DNA of 64,000 bases, taken from Roridomyces roridus. Its lineage: Eukaryota; Basidiomycota; Agaricomycetes; Agaricales; Mycenaceae. Position numbers and translations under genes: made by a program. Under the pieces are notes generated by a model that saw nothing but the letters and a program-made list of their open reading frames with translations, searched no databases and was not told the DNA's origin. The stretch lies in NCBI GenBank assembly GCA_029378245.1, contig JARKIF010000019.1:1116001-1180000 (forward strand). The letters are read 5' to 3'. Of this stretch, positions 30,249-42,131 are shown one piece after another (the first letter of the stretch is position 1; each line of letters begins with the position of its first letter).

Positions 30249-32502
30249 CTAGACTTCACCGGACGTGGACCGAACAAGTCTCGCCGCACTCTCTGACCTC
30301 GGTCGGATATCACACTCAAACGGAACGGGGGCGCTAAGAACCACATCAGACTACTCCGATTGAAATGAAACTGGGGCACTCACGAAACTATCCTATGCTC
30401 CCATTCATACAAAGGCTCGATAACCGCTCCATCTTCCCCAACCTTCTTCGTGATCTCGAAAACAGCGAGCACGGACGCGATTGTGATCCACAGGGTGGAA
30501 GATGCGAGATGTTTACCCGGACAAACCCTCAGTGCGACTCAGCAAGGGGTGGGGTTGAATACCACGGATTGACTTACCGTCGCCCAAAGCCGAAAGCAGC
30601 TTGAGGATCTGGGACCGAAGGATTGGGCTTGGCTTCAAGTAGAAAACGTTCTGGTTTGAAGGTAAACGGATCGGGGTAGACTTTCTACCAGGACTTGTCA
30701 TTGGCAGTTGATTGTAGAGCAGCGAAAACACACCTCATCGTGGAGAATAGCCCTGGACGATGGACCAGCCATGTGAGACGCGATACATTGATCGGAAATT
30801 CAACACTGACCAAGAGTTTCCGACCACCGTGGAATTGGCAGGTATACGATAGCCGCGGTATTCATCCTCCACTTGCACCAAATGGGGAATACCTAGACGA
30901 ATTTCAGAGCGACCAACTAGAAGGAGACAGATTCGAGCCTACCAAATGGCAGCACAGGTGCCCACCGCAGGACCTCCTTCACAAGTGCATCGACGTACGG
31001 GAGCGCGTCGTCGAAATCCGGAAGGCACCCCTGGCTGATAGTTGCATCAATTTCCGCCTGCGCCTTCTTCTGTGCTCTGGGGTTCGCGAGCATGGCGAGA
31101 AAGAATGTGGCTAGCACATTAGCGGTGGTGTCAACGCCTGCCGCATACCTTTACATGTCCAAAAGGCATGTCAGAGTCGCGCGGTATGCAGATGTTGCAA
31201 CTCACATGACAGCGGCCACTTCTTTCACGGTGGTTTCGTCGTAGTATCTCTTCCCAGTCTCCAAATCTCGGAGACAGTTTGCAGTGAACGATGGTCGAGA
31301 CGTTCCCGAGACCTGTTCACAGTTGTCAGCAGCTAACACTTGATTGGGCTGAAACGTTCTGGCCGACCATCTGCCGCTTGGTCGCCTCGAACGGGACGTT
31401 CCGTAAATCCCGGCTCAGCTTACGGGTTTCCCTCGCTATTTTCTGAAATTCCGTACCGGGGACCCACTCGGGGATGTATCTGAGAAAGGGGAGAAAGTCC
31501 TAGCCCGGATACCAGTGAATTCAGGAAAAGGTCAGGTGCACGATACTGACGACGAGAAACCGACCAGAGACGGCGAGATTGATGTAGTGGAACGTCCTTT
31601 CTGCCAGATGCACGTATGGATCGTCCAAAGGCTGGATATCGAGTCCATATGTGGCGGGGATGATGGTATCTGCTGGCAGTCTTGGAACGAAATCATTTGT
31701 TCAGTGATGATGAAGAATCAGAAATGTCGACGTACAAGTGAAGGTGCTGCAAATAATCGTCGGGGGTCTGAAGGAGTCGACGGAGCAGCGAGTGGGCAGC
31801 GGCGCGTTCTTGCGGCTTGAAGCTGTGGGAGGCGTTTATGTTGAGATGTTGATTGAAGAGGCGGCGCTGGGACCTCCTGCAGAGCTCCGTGATCCCGGAG
31901 TAGTAAGACTAGAGTTCGAATGGCTCACCAGCGATCACCTGAAAGACTCCCCTTCTAGTTGAACGGATTTAAAAGCAGTGCAAATACCGTATCTCAAAAG
32001 AACTGCGGGATGTTATAGACTTTCCCACGTTGAAAGGGGCGCACAAACCGAGGATGAAGGTCCAGTCCATGAGGTCATACATTGGGAAAGCGGGCCTAGG
32101 ATCCTCAGGAGGTATGGCCGAATGAATTTAAATTAGATCGACATACCTGTCCGAATAGATCGAGCCGCGTTTCTCCAGCAGGTCCTCCGTGGTTTCGAGT
32201 GACGAAAGGACAACGAAGGATGTCCCACCGAGATTGAGATGGATGATGTCGGAATCTGGGTATGCGATTCAGCAGGGCAATGGGAGGGGAGTTCACGCAC
32301 TGTAATTGCGACTCCAGTCCATGCAGGCTTCCCAGATGCGTTTGCCGTGTATGTCCATCAAATTCCCAATAATGGGCAGTTTCCTGGGTCCGGGTGGCAG
32401 CGGCAATTTGGAACGGCGGGAATCGCGAGGGAGGACGCAGTAGAGAAGCGCCGCCGAGAGCGCTAGCAAGAGGACAGGCCCTGAGAGGAGGTTATAGGCC
32501 AT
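30249..32502 (-). CDS. Cytochrome P450 monooxygenase (copy 1)
   Basis: 15 exons: 30249..30333, 30384..30527, 30578..30684, 30734..30752, 30811..30892, 30943..31148, 31206..31312, 31368..31499, 31551..31680, 31736..31876, 31929..31938, 31988..32002, 32049..32095, 32147..32255, 32301..32502; 511 residues, phases close. N-terminal anchor (LLLALSAALLYCVL), hinge LPPGPRKLPIIGNL, C-helix YGDRWRSQRRLF, I-helix AAGVDTTANVLATFFLAML, K-helix EVLR, FKPERF and heme loop FGFGRRVCPGKH. These are all parts of an ER-bound class II P450 using NADPH-P450 reductase. The two tiny exons (15 and 10 nt) encode LRY and GDRW. Closest relative in the window is the copy at 42.6 kb with identical exon structure. Substrate unknown; the neighbouring NmrA-like genes suggest a shared oxidative pathway. 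Confidence 0.93.
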
Positions 32503-32873
32503 AGTGCGGGTGGGAGTCAGGAAATCGGGATGCTTCACCGAAGCTTTTAGATATAAGAGCTCTGGGTATTCATAGCGCCTTCTCATGCCCCACAGAGTCA
32601 GCTGGCTATCGTGAAAATTCACTATCCGGTGAATCTGTGGGAAAAGCCGCATACTTAGACATCAGTATATATACATTGCCCGCGGCCGCGAGGACGCAGG
32701 CGGCAGATATCCTTGTGTCCATCGAGAAATGTTGGAGGAGGGTCGAAAGCATGGTTGGGGCATCGACAGAGCCTGTGGAGGGCAAGGAGGGCTACCGAAT
32801 CGACGCATGGTGAACAGGCTTATACGGGGTTCTGATGTATCACGGTTCGGTCGTTGACCCACTCGACCGTGAT
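32503..32873. other. P450 copy 1 upstream region, shared with the 38.5-kb pseudogene
   Basis: Non-coding. About 32510-32818 is a diverged duplicate of about 38520-38858. Both contain CATAGCGCCT, TTCACTATCCGG and the run GCCCGCGGCCGCGAGGACGC. TATA-like words lie on the P450 sense strand near 32547-32556 and 32665-32672. Confidence 0.6.
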
Positions 32874-32881
32874 GCATCACC

Positions 32882-33520
32882 TAGGAATGCACACCGTACC
32901 CGTCACAAACCGTTTGACGGCCGTCCGTACACGGGTACGTACCCGTACCCGTCCGGCTCTTGATCGAACAAATGTACGGGACGGGTACGGGACGGCAACA
33001 TTGCCGTCCGTCCCGTCAATCTGCGAGATTGACGGGCCGTCTACGGGTTGGCGTCTGTGTGGCTCGGATCAGATGGAATTTGGGCGCGCACTTGATGGGC
33101 CAGTCATCGGGAGACTCGTGTAACTCATGATGCCCGCCAAATGCCCGCCTATTTCAGATCCGGGGCTTCTATCGTCGCTTTATCTGCTGATTGAAGCCTG
33201 ATTGATGGAATCTCTGACATCAAATTCACATCAAACCAGTGTCAATGACTGTGGAATAGCTGTTGGCTGAGCAGAATCAAAGGGAATGGCATTTACAACA
33301 CATCTGTGGCGGATCCCTCTTCTATAGAATTAAAATGCCTGCGGTTTGATGAGGTTGACAAGAGACCCGTCTTTTGACGGCCGTACCCGTCATTTTTGCC
33401 GTCCCGTACCCGTCGGGCCCGGTCGGATGTCAAAAGACGGCCGTTGATTTGACGGCCCGTACCCGTCTCGTGCCGTCAATTTGACGGCCGTCACCCGTAG
33501 ACGGGCGGTGTGCATCCCTA
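32882..33520. mobile_element. Second non-autonomous hAT-type element (639 bp)
   Basis: Inverted termini (left TAGGAATGCACACCG, right complement TAGGGATGCACACCG, one mismatch in 15) are flanked by a perfect 8-bp duplication GCATCACC (32874-32881 and 33521-33528). Both ends are dense in GACGGGTACGGGACGG-type words in both orientations; the middle (about 33090-33340) is plain. No transposase frame. It is a different family from the 655-1284 element but has the same size and architecture. Confidence 0.88.
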
Positions 33521-33528
33521 GCATCACC

Positions 33529-36500
33529 ATCGGTCAGTGGGCCAGTGGCCAATGTGCGTGATGTATCACAGTTGCTCGTGTGGTGCCAACCAAATGCGGC
33601 TGCCCTGCTTGGCGTGTCCCTCTCCATGCGCACCTCCGCTCGCTGCCCGGGCGCCTGATTGCGCCTGATGGTCCGTGCACGAGGGCGGCCCGCCTTCGCT
33701 CAATTAGGTATTTTGTTTACACATGTTACGATCACCGCTCCTCGCTTCCTCCCTCGATAAGCTGGCTCCTCCTCCCGTCCCGGGCCGCCCCTGCCCTTCT
33801 TACTCGATACACTCGACGCGAATACAGCCTAGAATACGCTCACGCTTTCAAAATCCCGTTGCGCCCCACGGGAACGTTGCAGACCAGCTCCATTTTCTCG
33901 GAATTCCTCGCTCGTTTCGCGCCGTGCTTTGCGCCGCAGGGCTTGTCGCTCCCGGAGCTCATTCTTGGATATCTAAAACAGACTCGGAGCGGGTATTAGG
34001 TGCGTGAGACCAGCATTTCGACCCTGATCCATCGCTCAATATTCACCGTGCGGCTGGCTGGGCTTGCCCTTTGTCCGCCTCTTCTCTCAGCGTTCGCACG
34101 GCGTCCGCACCAGTTGGGTACCTCGACGGATGGGTCTTACCTCCGTGCTGATAGTGGCGGTCGGGCCATATTCCAGCATCCGCGGCACTGCGCCCGCTTC
34201 GGCATGCACTGATCCCTGGCCTGCTGCTGGTGCACTGGATTCCCAGCCTCCATTCTCTATGAGACTACCGCCGCTCTGTGCAACAGTGGTTCACCTTTCT
34301 GCCCTCGCCGTCGCTCGCCGGGGCAGCTCTCCCGCCCACAGCACTCCTACCGCCTGCCTGGATGACTGTGCCGCTGCCGGAAGACTACTTCCTTCTAGTT
34401 TCATCCCTCACTTTCCCTCTCGAAATCGTCCCCGACCAGCAGTGGTTCTGCTCCACACGTGCCTCCGTAGCTGGTTTCCCGTACTCTCGCCCTAGCTTCC
34501 GTTCTTCTCCTCCCGTCCGCTTGGAAACAGCGCGACCCTTCATTTCTTGCTGCATGGATCGGCACTGTGTCCGGCGCCTGTTTGCCTTCGTCCCGCATTC
34601 CTGCTGTATCACCAATCGAGTCTTCTGGTGCCCTTTCCTCTGCAGCACGACGCAAAGCAGCTTGGGGACCGGCAGCGCTTGCCCAATCTCACAATTCCGT
34701 CGATCCAATCATGTAAATAGTAATTCAATCTCATTTTATTCCAGACTTGTAATTGTACTGTCCCTCGACAAAACTGGGTAAATTTGTGGTGGATCGCTTC
34801 GGCATCATCGGCGACCCATCACCCATCGGCGATATGCAAGAATCCGGCGTCGATCAGCTGTCAGGAACGGGATAGCCGACGCCAAGCCGGAACTGCCGGC
34901 ACAAGTCCCGACGACCCGACATTGACTTTTTAGTGTTTCTGAACAATAGCCGCAGCCTATCGTGGCAACTGTTGTACTGATATGTACATACCATGGATTG
35001 AATGGTCAAGAATATCAACATCCGCTCAAAAGATGAAGTATGAGAGCCAGGAGGTCTGGACAACCGTTTGATCTAGCTGCCTTCACTGTGTTTTCGTCGA
35101 ATATGGTGCCTTGAGACGGTTTCTGCCTTGCTCGTAGCTCTTCTGGACCAATGTAGAGTCCAATTGAATCGGCATGAACCAAATTTGAACATAAGTTTGG
35201 AAGTGCAACACCAAAGAGCTGGAAACCGACCTTCGAGCAATATGGTAATACCTATTGCTGCCTACCGCTTACCGACCACCCGGAAATGTTCACTTTACTT
35301 CTTTCCTCATACTCAACCAACGGCCGGGCAACTTATATCCTCTTTTTCTGATTATTCGGGGGAGCCCTTTTCTTGCTTCGTTGAGCTACATCCGCGGTAC
35401 AGGTCTCGAGATAAAAATTTTTGACCCCCCGGAATTTGGAAGTCCCGAGTTGAAAATTGATCTTCCAAGTGAGTAGCTGATTCCCGCAGGTTCCGTTAAG
35501 CACGAATCGCTGCGTAGCAAAAGTTACAAGGGTGAAAATGTGATCACAATTACAACTGACCTTCTTTTCTTTTGGTGCATATTCTGACTCCAAATTCTAT
35601 CAGGCATTACTCAGACGAGAAACATACACCCTGTGAAAATGAATGCCGTACCATGAAAAATCGCTGGACCCGCGGCCGAGGCGATTTGACCGCAATTCTG
35701 ACTTATGCTGATAACAAACGGTGGATTTTTACATGTCCCCGAGCTCTCTCCAAATCTTGACACAGTTCTGAAACAGGAACAGGGTGCCGCTAGAGAATTC
35801 AGATCGTTTTTGTTGCATACAAAGGGATGCGAGTTGCACGGAGTCGTCCAGAAATGGCCATTTTGTGGCTGTGCCTCTGCTATCATCTCCCCTCCCACCA
35901 CCATCCTCGCTTTCGTGCAAGTCACACAGCTCCTCAACTACCTCAAAACTCCGGGAGATGGATGAGAATTGTACTCAGGGTCTACGGTGCGTCTTTTAGC
36001 CTGCCGAAATCCCCGCTTCGGTGGCCAGAGCCGTGTCAATCTCAGACACGCCTCCTCCAGCTGAGGTCTGCCATCCCGACGAAAACTCGCTGCAATTGGG
36101 TCGAGACCACTTCAGACGAACTCTGCTACACCGACCCGAGTGCTTTGGGCCACCTCCATACTGGAGATCTGACTTTTTTTGCTCAGGAAATGGCACTATG
36201 GCGGATGTCGAATAACTGAGGCTCGTTCGGTCTCGTACGCGGAGTCTTACCCATAGGCACTCGGCGGGACCAGCTGAGCTTCTCTCTGCGGCACAAACCA
36301 GCTACTGCCAGCCCTCCCGGTCGCTTTCCGCCCCCCTTTGTGGCCACCAACCCCGCTCTCTCGTGCATTCCTGCAGTCACCAGAGTTATCTCCGGCAACA
36401 ACGTAAAATGATCTGCTTTGCTCGCAGACTACACTGGGCCAACGTCCGTCCGCTCCACCCAAATCAGGCGACGCTTCCGGCGATTCCCCACTGGCTCCGC

Positions 36501-36757
36501 CCAGACACCCTCCTCCTACCCTCCAAACCGTCCCCAACCCCCTCTTCGTGCGTGCTGCGCCACCCCGTTCCTACCCTCGTCCACACGCATGCCATACTCG
36601 TCCCGTGAGAACCACGTACGTACGACGCCCTTTCACCCTCTCGTTGAAGACTGCAGCTCTGCGAAGGACAGGCGCAGCTCGCATGTACCCGCAGCTGTAG
36701 CTGCATCTGGGCGCCCTTGCCCACGTCCACCATGCCCCCCCTCACCGAAATACTTAC
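33529..36757. other. Long interval without a convincing gene
   Basis: Several plus-strand frames (33580-33999, 34064-34495, 34278-34781, 36418-36924) overlap each other and opposite frames, and none shows a domain or clear splice structure. By position an NmrA-like or P450 copy might once have been here, but I could not find recognisable remnants. Confidence 0.4.
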
Positions 36758-38063
36758 TTACAACTTCCACGTCTTCACCGCCTCCAAGAAATCTTCCGCA
36801 GTCTTCATCGGTTTCCAACCCAACGCACGCGCCTTGTCCGCCCTGCTCCGCCAATTCCGGGCAAAAAACAGCATTGCCTGGGCCTTCATGCATTGTCAGC
36901 TCGCACCGCTTTCACCGAGAATAGGAGGCCCATACATGGTAATGATCCATCCCCGCCAACTCCTCCTGAGTGAACGCTCGGCGCGGACCCACCCGGGATT
37001 CCAACACTTCCGTGACTTTGTACAAAGATATGTCTCCGCTATTCGCAAAGTAGTATCCGTGCCGCCCGTGTTTGACTGCTGCTGGGTTGTTAACGACCGT
37101 ATCGTAAAACAAGAGGACGAAGTCGTGGACTGTGAATTGTCAGTGACCATGGACAGATTCGAGAAACAAAAACACACGCTCAGTAACATCGACATGCCCG
37201 AACAGGTTGTTCCCTTCGCCAAGGATAGGCGCAGCCCCACGCACAGTGGATACTCCGATGAACAAGTCCAACATGGTGTTACCCGTATTCTGCACGCCCA
37301 TGTCGAAGAGGAGGCCTTTTGGAGTGCCGTAGACCACCGGGGGGAGAACGATATAAGTTTCCACATATCCTGCGTTGGTTTCCTTATTCTGTGGTGCACA
37401 TATATGGAAGAGGCACGAGGACACACCTGCAGAATCGGCCTCCACGACAGTAACATCGACGTGCCGATGGAGCTGCGTTACGGGCAGCGACTCGATCATG
37501 GCGATATCCGTATCTGAGTGAATAATCGAGGAGTACGTGCCCTGGGTATCATCCGCCAAGCATCCGGTGCCAGACTGTGAACGGTTCGAATATCTCAAGC
37601 CGCAGAGAGGGGCGATCTAACCATATGGATCAAAACGGACTTGATTCCAGTGGTGTGAAACCGCCGCTGAAGCCCACGCAAGACGGCCTGTATAGCAGGC
37701 AAATAGTCCGAGTCCGCCTTGAGAGCGGATGTATCAATTTTGAAGCGGCCAGCGCGGTATATCTCACCAGCGAGAACACAACATCCGCATCGGCAGCCAA
37801 TCGCTCGACAAGGTCCGCATCCTCATGTGAACCATGGACGACGTTGAGCCGCAGGTTCAAGGCCCTCAGCTTTTCAACCTTGACCGATGAGCGGACAAGC
37901 ACGGTGATATCCAAGTCGGGGTTGTCTCTCTGTCTCTCAAAGAAAGTAGAGAGGATGGGCCCACCGACGTATCCTGGCCATGGGGAGCAAATTGAGCGGG
38001 AGGTGCATTGCAGCGAGGCCTAGAACACATACCGGTCCCACCGAGGAAGAATATCTTCTTCAT
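36758..38063 (-). CDS. NmrA-like NAD(P)-binding protein (copy 1)
   Basis: Seven exons: 36758..36883, 36936..37129, 37178..37369, 37427..37574, 37622..37717, 37768..37973, 38033..38063; 330 residues, phases close. The N terminus KKIFFLGGTGYVGGPIL carries the Rossmann GxxGxxG loop. VLVRSSVKVEKLRAL, NVVHGSHEDADLVERLAADA and ADVVFSL follow as in NmrA-like and atypical short-chain dehydrogenase proteins. Later come a VVYGTPKGLLF segment, YDTVVNNPAAVKHG and C-terminal RALGWKPMKTAEDFLEAVK. No YxxxK dehydrogenase signature is obvious, so it may be a sensor or a reductase. It is the most diverged member in exons 4-5. Cytosolic by prediction. Substrate unknown. Confidence 0.88.
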
Positions 38064-38319
38064 CGTGGAGTGGGTGGAAGGGTGAGAACGCAGGCCTCGT
38101 CGAAAACTGCGCTCAAATACCCCTTGTCTCGCGGTATTTTGGGGAAACAGCAGGCGCACGCACGCTTTCAACGCAGATCTGAAGCAACGACAGATGATCA
38201 AGCTGCGAAGAGGGTTCTGGCCAATGAGGTCTGCGGCGCGCAGAGCGCAATATTTTTGCGATGAGAAACCTCCCAAGGCCAAATGTAAACTGCGCGTGAG
38301 CATGAAAGATCCAGAATAG

Positions 38320-38516
38320 GGATTTGGGTATGCATTTCAGCAGCGCAAAGGGAAGGGTAGTATTTGCGACTCCAATCCCAATGGGTAGTCTCCTGGGTCC
38401 AGGTGGCAGCGGCAATTTGGAGCGGCGGGCATCGCGAGGTGGGATGAGGTAGAGAAGCGCTCCTTAGAGCGCTACAAATACGACAGACCCTGAGAGGAGG
38501 TCTGATGATAGGCCAT
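38320..38516 (-). pseudogene. Cytochrome P450 pseudogene (exon 1 remnant)
   Basis: Starts ATGGCCTATCA like P450 copy 1 and keeps PLPPGPRRLPIG, but the anchor region has an in-frame stop at codon 15 (TCGTATTTGTAG). About 45 bp between the hinge and the exon-1 donor are deleted (GGGATTGGAGTCGC joins distant parts). Similarity to the copy-1 intron ends near 38320, after which NmrA copy 1 begins 257 bp further on. The upstream flank is also duplicated from the copy-1 promoter. So an entire P450 was lost except its start. Confidence 0.85.
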
Positions 38517-38946
38517 AGTGCGGATGGGAGTCAGGATGCTTCACCGAGGCTTTAAGTATCGGAACTCTCGGTATTCATAGCGCCTCCTCCTCAGGCCTCA
38601 TTGCTCATGTCGTAGGGAGTCAGCTGGTCGTCATGATTCGTGAACATTCACTATCCGGGCAATCTGTGTGTAAAAACACTGTTACATACTTGGACGTCTT
38701 GTACAAGTACATCGCCCGCGGCCGCGAGGACGCAGAAATCCAGGAGTCCACAAGGAGTCCACCGAGAAATGTGAAAGGGAAAGAGTTGAAAAGCACCGTT
38801 GAAGCATCGACAGAACATGTGGAGTGTAAGGCAGGGACCAAATCGACGCATGGTGAAAGTTGGGTGAAAGAGAAAGCGCAGCTGCCTGTTGCACAGCCAC
38901 AGGTGATCCGCACAATGAAATATTGATCCGCACAATGATGCGTCCC
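38517..38946. other. Duplicated P450 upstream region
   Basis: About 38520-38858 matches the P450 copy-1 upstream region at 32510-32818. The remainder abuts the stop of NmrA copy 2. No gene of its own. Confidence 0.65.
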
Positions 38947-40271
38947 TTACAGCTTGAAATTCTCCACACAAGTATTCAACGCATTGAACAGATCTTCCGT
39001 CATCTTCACAGGTCTCCATCCCAAAGTCTTTGCTCGATCCGCCCTGCTACGCCAGTTCCTACCAAAAAACTGCATCACCAACGCCTTGGTGCGCAATCGT
39101 CAGTAACGGCTCAAACATTTGCTCACGGGAATCACATACCTGGTAAGGAGATAGTCCGTCCAGCTCCTCCTTCGTCAACTCACGGCGTGGGCCCATCGTC
39201 GGCTCCAACGCCGCCGTGATCTCGGAAAATGAGAGTTCTCCATTACCCGTGAAGTAGTACCCAAAACGCCCGTGCCCGACCGCGGAAGAATTATCGATGA
39301 TGGTATTGTACAGCAAAAGAACGAGATCGTGCACTGTATTTTACATGGTCGGCATCCATGGGTGGACATCAAAGAAAGAGGTGAAACCTACGCTCATTAA
39401 CGTCAACGTGTCCGACGATGTTCTTCCCTGGGCCGATAATCGGAGCGGCTCCCCTCGTAGAGGACACGTCTAGGAACAAGTCGAGTACGTTGGTTGTCTT
39501 TTGTACCCCGGTGTCGAACAGGATGCCTCGTGGAGTTCCATGGACGAGCGGAGGGAGGACAATGTATGTGTCCACGTATCCTAGGTTGCTTGTTCAATTG
39601 CGCGCTGGATGATGACGCACTAAACACACCTTCGGAATCTCCTTCCACGATAGTAAGATCAACGTTGCGGTGCGGCTGTGTCGCAGGGAGGGACTCGATC
39701 TGCGCGGTGTCCGTGTCCGAGTAGATCGTGTCCGAAGTAAACATTCCTTGGGCGTTATCCGCCACGCACCCGATACCGGACTGAGAGTGAATATATCTAG
39801 CCACACATATCTTCGGCGGGAAAGCAAGATCACGTACCATGTGAATCAGAACGGGCTTGATTCCGGTGCTCTGAAACCGCCGCTTCAGCCCGCGCAAGAT
39901 CGATTGCGCTGCGGGCAGATAGTCTGAATCCGCCTTTAGAACCGTCATCCCTCGTATCGCTTCGACCAATTACGGTCACCCACCAGGGAAAAGACGACAT
40001 CCGCATCGTCAGCAAGTCGCTCGACAAGCTCAGCATCCTCGTGCGAGCCAATGACGACGCTGAGCGGCAAGTTCAATGCCCGCAACTTTTCCACCTTGAG
40101 CGGTGATCGGACGAGCGCGGTGATATCCAATGAGGTGGGATCGTCCGTCCATCTCTGGATGAAACTGGAGAGAATAGGCCCACCGATGTATCCTGTGTCA
40201 AGCAGATGCAGTGAAGGACAAACAGAGCCGGAAAACGCACCTGTCCCGCCGATAAAGAGTATCTTCTTCAT
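38947..40271 (-). CDS. NmrA-like NAD(P)-binding protein (copy 2)
   Basis: Seven exons: 38947..39084, 39140..39333, 39392..39580, 39630..39780, 39838..39933, 39984..40192, 40241..40271; 335 residues, phases close and exon lengths nearly match the other copies. N terminus KKILFIGGTGYIGGPILSSF with the Rossmann loop. DITALVRSPLKVEKLRALNL, then VVIGSHEDAELVERLADDA. The mid part has VLPPLVHGTPRGILFDTG and GHGRFGYYFTGNGELSF. The C terminus has NWRSRADRAKTLGWRPVKM and a longer tail than copy 1. The coenzyme loop and the conserved TLGWxP near the C terminus suggest an intact, folded protein. Partner or substrate unknown. Confidence 0.88.
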
Positions 40272-40310
40272 GTGAGATCTGGAGTGAGAGTACGTGGTTG
40301 CCCGGTTCGC

Positions 40311-40317
40311 TTAAATA
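40311..40317 (-). promoter_or_regulatory. TATA-like element of NmrA copy 2
   Basis: TATTTAA on the minus strand, 40 bp before the start codon; the same word sits at the same distance before copy 3. Confidence 0.5.
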
Positions 40318-40775
40318 GCAGTGGTCCCATCGTATTTTTAGAGCTCGTTCAACTTCGCAGAGCCGCGAAGTATGGCATTTGGCCAATAGAATGTGCCCGG
40401 CTCACTAAGCGTGGTATTTTTCTGCGACGGAAGTTTTGGTGTTTATCGGAACACCGATCGACTGTGATCGACCCCGAGAATAGAAATGGATTTCGCGCGA
40501 GAAAACCGAAGAGAACATCATATGTACTGTTGACGCAAAACTCTTTCAGACGCTACAGAGAGAGCGAGAAGTAGACTGATCTTGCTGGCGGAAACATAGA
40601 GGATACTCGCAGTGTCGCACGACCACAACCTGGAGGATGACACGCCAGACGGGTAGACAAGCAGACGCCGAGAACAGGAGGACCAAGAAGCCTAGGGCAG
40701 ACGGACAGTACGAGAAGTTCAGTACATGATGGTAGCGAGAAGAAGAAGAGAGCGATCGAGTACACTGTGTGGAAT
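40318..40775. other. Intergenic, no gene seen
   Basis: Between the NmrA copy 2 promoter and the copy 3 stop. Purine-rich on the plus strand around 40540-40760; no recognisable frame. Confidence 0.5.
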
Positions 40776-42083
40776 TCAAGCCTTCCAATGTTCCACCTGA
40801 ATTTTAGCCGCTGCCAAAAAGTCCTCGTTGGTCTTCACCGGGTTCCACCCCAGGGTGCGCGCCTTTTCAGCTCTGCTGCGTAGGTTGTTGCCAAAGAAGG
40901 GCAGCGGGTTCAGCTACAAACGCAGGACTGCTTTCAGCTCATCACGGCTACTCGGTATCATGAGGATTTACCTGGCCGGGGCGCACCTCGTGTATCTCTG
41001 ACCAGGTGAAAGCCCGACGCGGACCCGCTCCAATCTCAACCACCTTAGCGATCTCTTCAAACGGAAGATCTCCGTTGTCCGCAAAGTAGTATCCCTCTCG
41101 ACCATGCCCGATTGTGGCTTTACTTCTGATGGCATCGTAGAGGATAATAACCAAATCTGCGACTGAAGATGAGGTTAATTAGAGTTTGTACTCGTTTATT
41201 GCCCGCGCACCTTCAGTGACATGAACATTTCCGATACAATTCTTTCCTTCGCCAACGAGACCAGCTGCCCCGCGTTCGAACGAGGCGCGAATGAATGTTT
41301 CAAACCACCGATTGTTGGGATTCTGTACACCGGCATCTGCGAGGATGCCCACCGGTGTGCCGTACACCATCGAAGGCAGTACAATGTAGGCAAGTACGTA
41401 TCCTTGATTCATCAACTCCGTCAGTGGGTTGCGTCTGGGTTCAACTTATCAAACCTTCGGAATCTGCGTCTACAATTGCAAGATCGACTTTGCGGTGAGG
41501 TTGGGTAGCGGGCAGGGCTTCGATACGTGTGAAGTCCATGTCTGTGTAGATGGTCGAGGAGGCGAACATGCCTTGAGCGTTGTCTGCTAGGCATCCCACG
41601 CCGGACTGAAAGTATTCAAATTTCATGAGGCCCAAACAGAAGAGTGACAGACCAGATGGATCAGTATGGACTTCGCCCCCGTAGTTTCAAACCGTTGTTT
41701 GAGCCCACGCAAGACTGCTTGTGCTGCAGGCAAGTAGTCCGAGTCCGCCTTCAAAATGGTTGCAAGTCACATATCACTTGGATATAATAACTCACCAGCG
41801 ACAAGACGACGTCCGCATCGGCAGCAAGTCGCTCAACAAGGTCCGCATCCTCATGTGAGCCATGGACAACGTTGAGTCGCAGGTTCAAGGCGCGTAATCT
41901 TTCCACCTTGAGCGGTGACCGAATGAGCGCGGTGATATCCAATGAGGTGGGATCATCTCTCTGTCTCTGAATGAAATAGGAGAGAATAGGTCCACCGGTG
42001 TATCCTGGGTCAAGTAGATTCAGTGAGAGACAATCAAAGCGGCAAAACGTACCCGTCCCGCCGATGAACAGAATACGCTTCAT
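40776..42083 (-). CDS. NmrA-like NAD(P)-binding protein (copy 3)
   Basis: Seven exons: 40776..40913, 40972..41162, 41211..41402, 41455..41605, 41653..41748, 41796..42004, 42053..42083; 335 residues, phases close. KRILFIGGTGYTGGPILSYF, DITALIRSPLKVERLRALNL, NVVHGSHEDADLVERLAADA, YIVLPSMVYGTPVGILADAG and GHGREGYYFADNGDLPFEE. C terminus RTLGWNPVKTNEDFLAAAK. In exon 2 the part coding for NVVHGSHEDAD matches copy 1, while the part coding for DITALxRSPLKVE matches copy 2, so this exon looks mosaic. The last exon replaces the usual Q/M-rich FFGxNW region with LNPLPFFGNNLRSR. Confidence 0.88.
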
Positions 42084-42124
42084 ATCGTAGTGAGACGGGT
42101 GGGACCGACAGTTGGCGCATCCGC

Positions 42125-42131
42125 TTAAATA
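42125..42131 (-). promoter_or_regulatory. TATA-like element of NmrA copy 3
   Basis: TATTTAA on the minus strand, about 42 bp before the start codon, matching copy 2. Confidence 0.5.

Noticed and set aside
33580..34781. Several overlapping 100-167-codon frames as a gene
   Set aside because: Frames overlap in different phases, are Ser/Pro/Leu-rich by composition, and lack domains or consistent splice sites.
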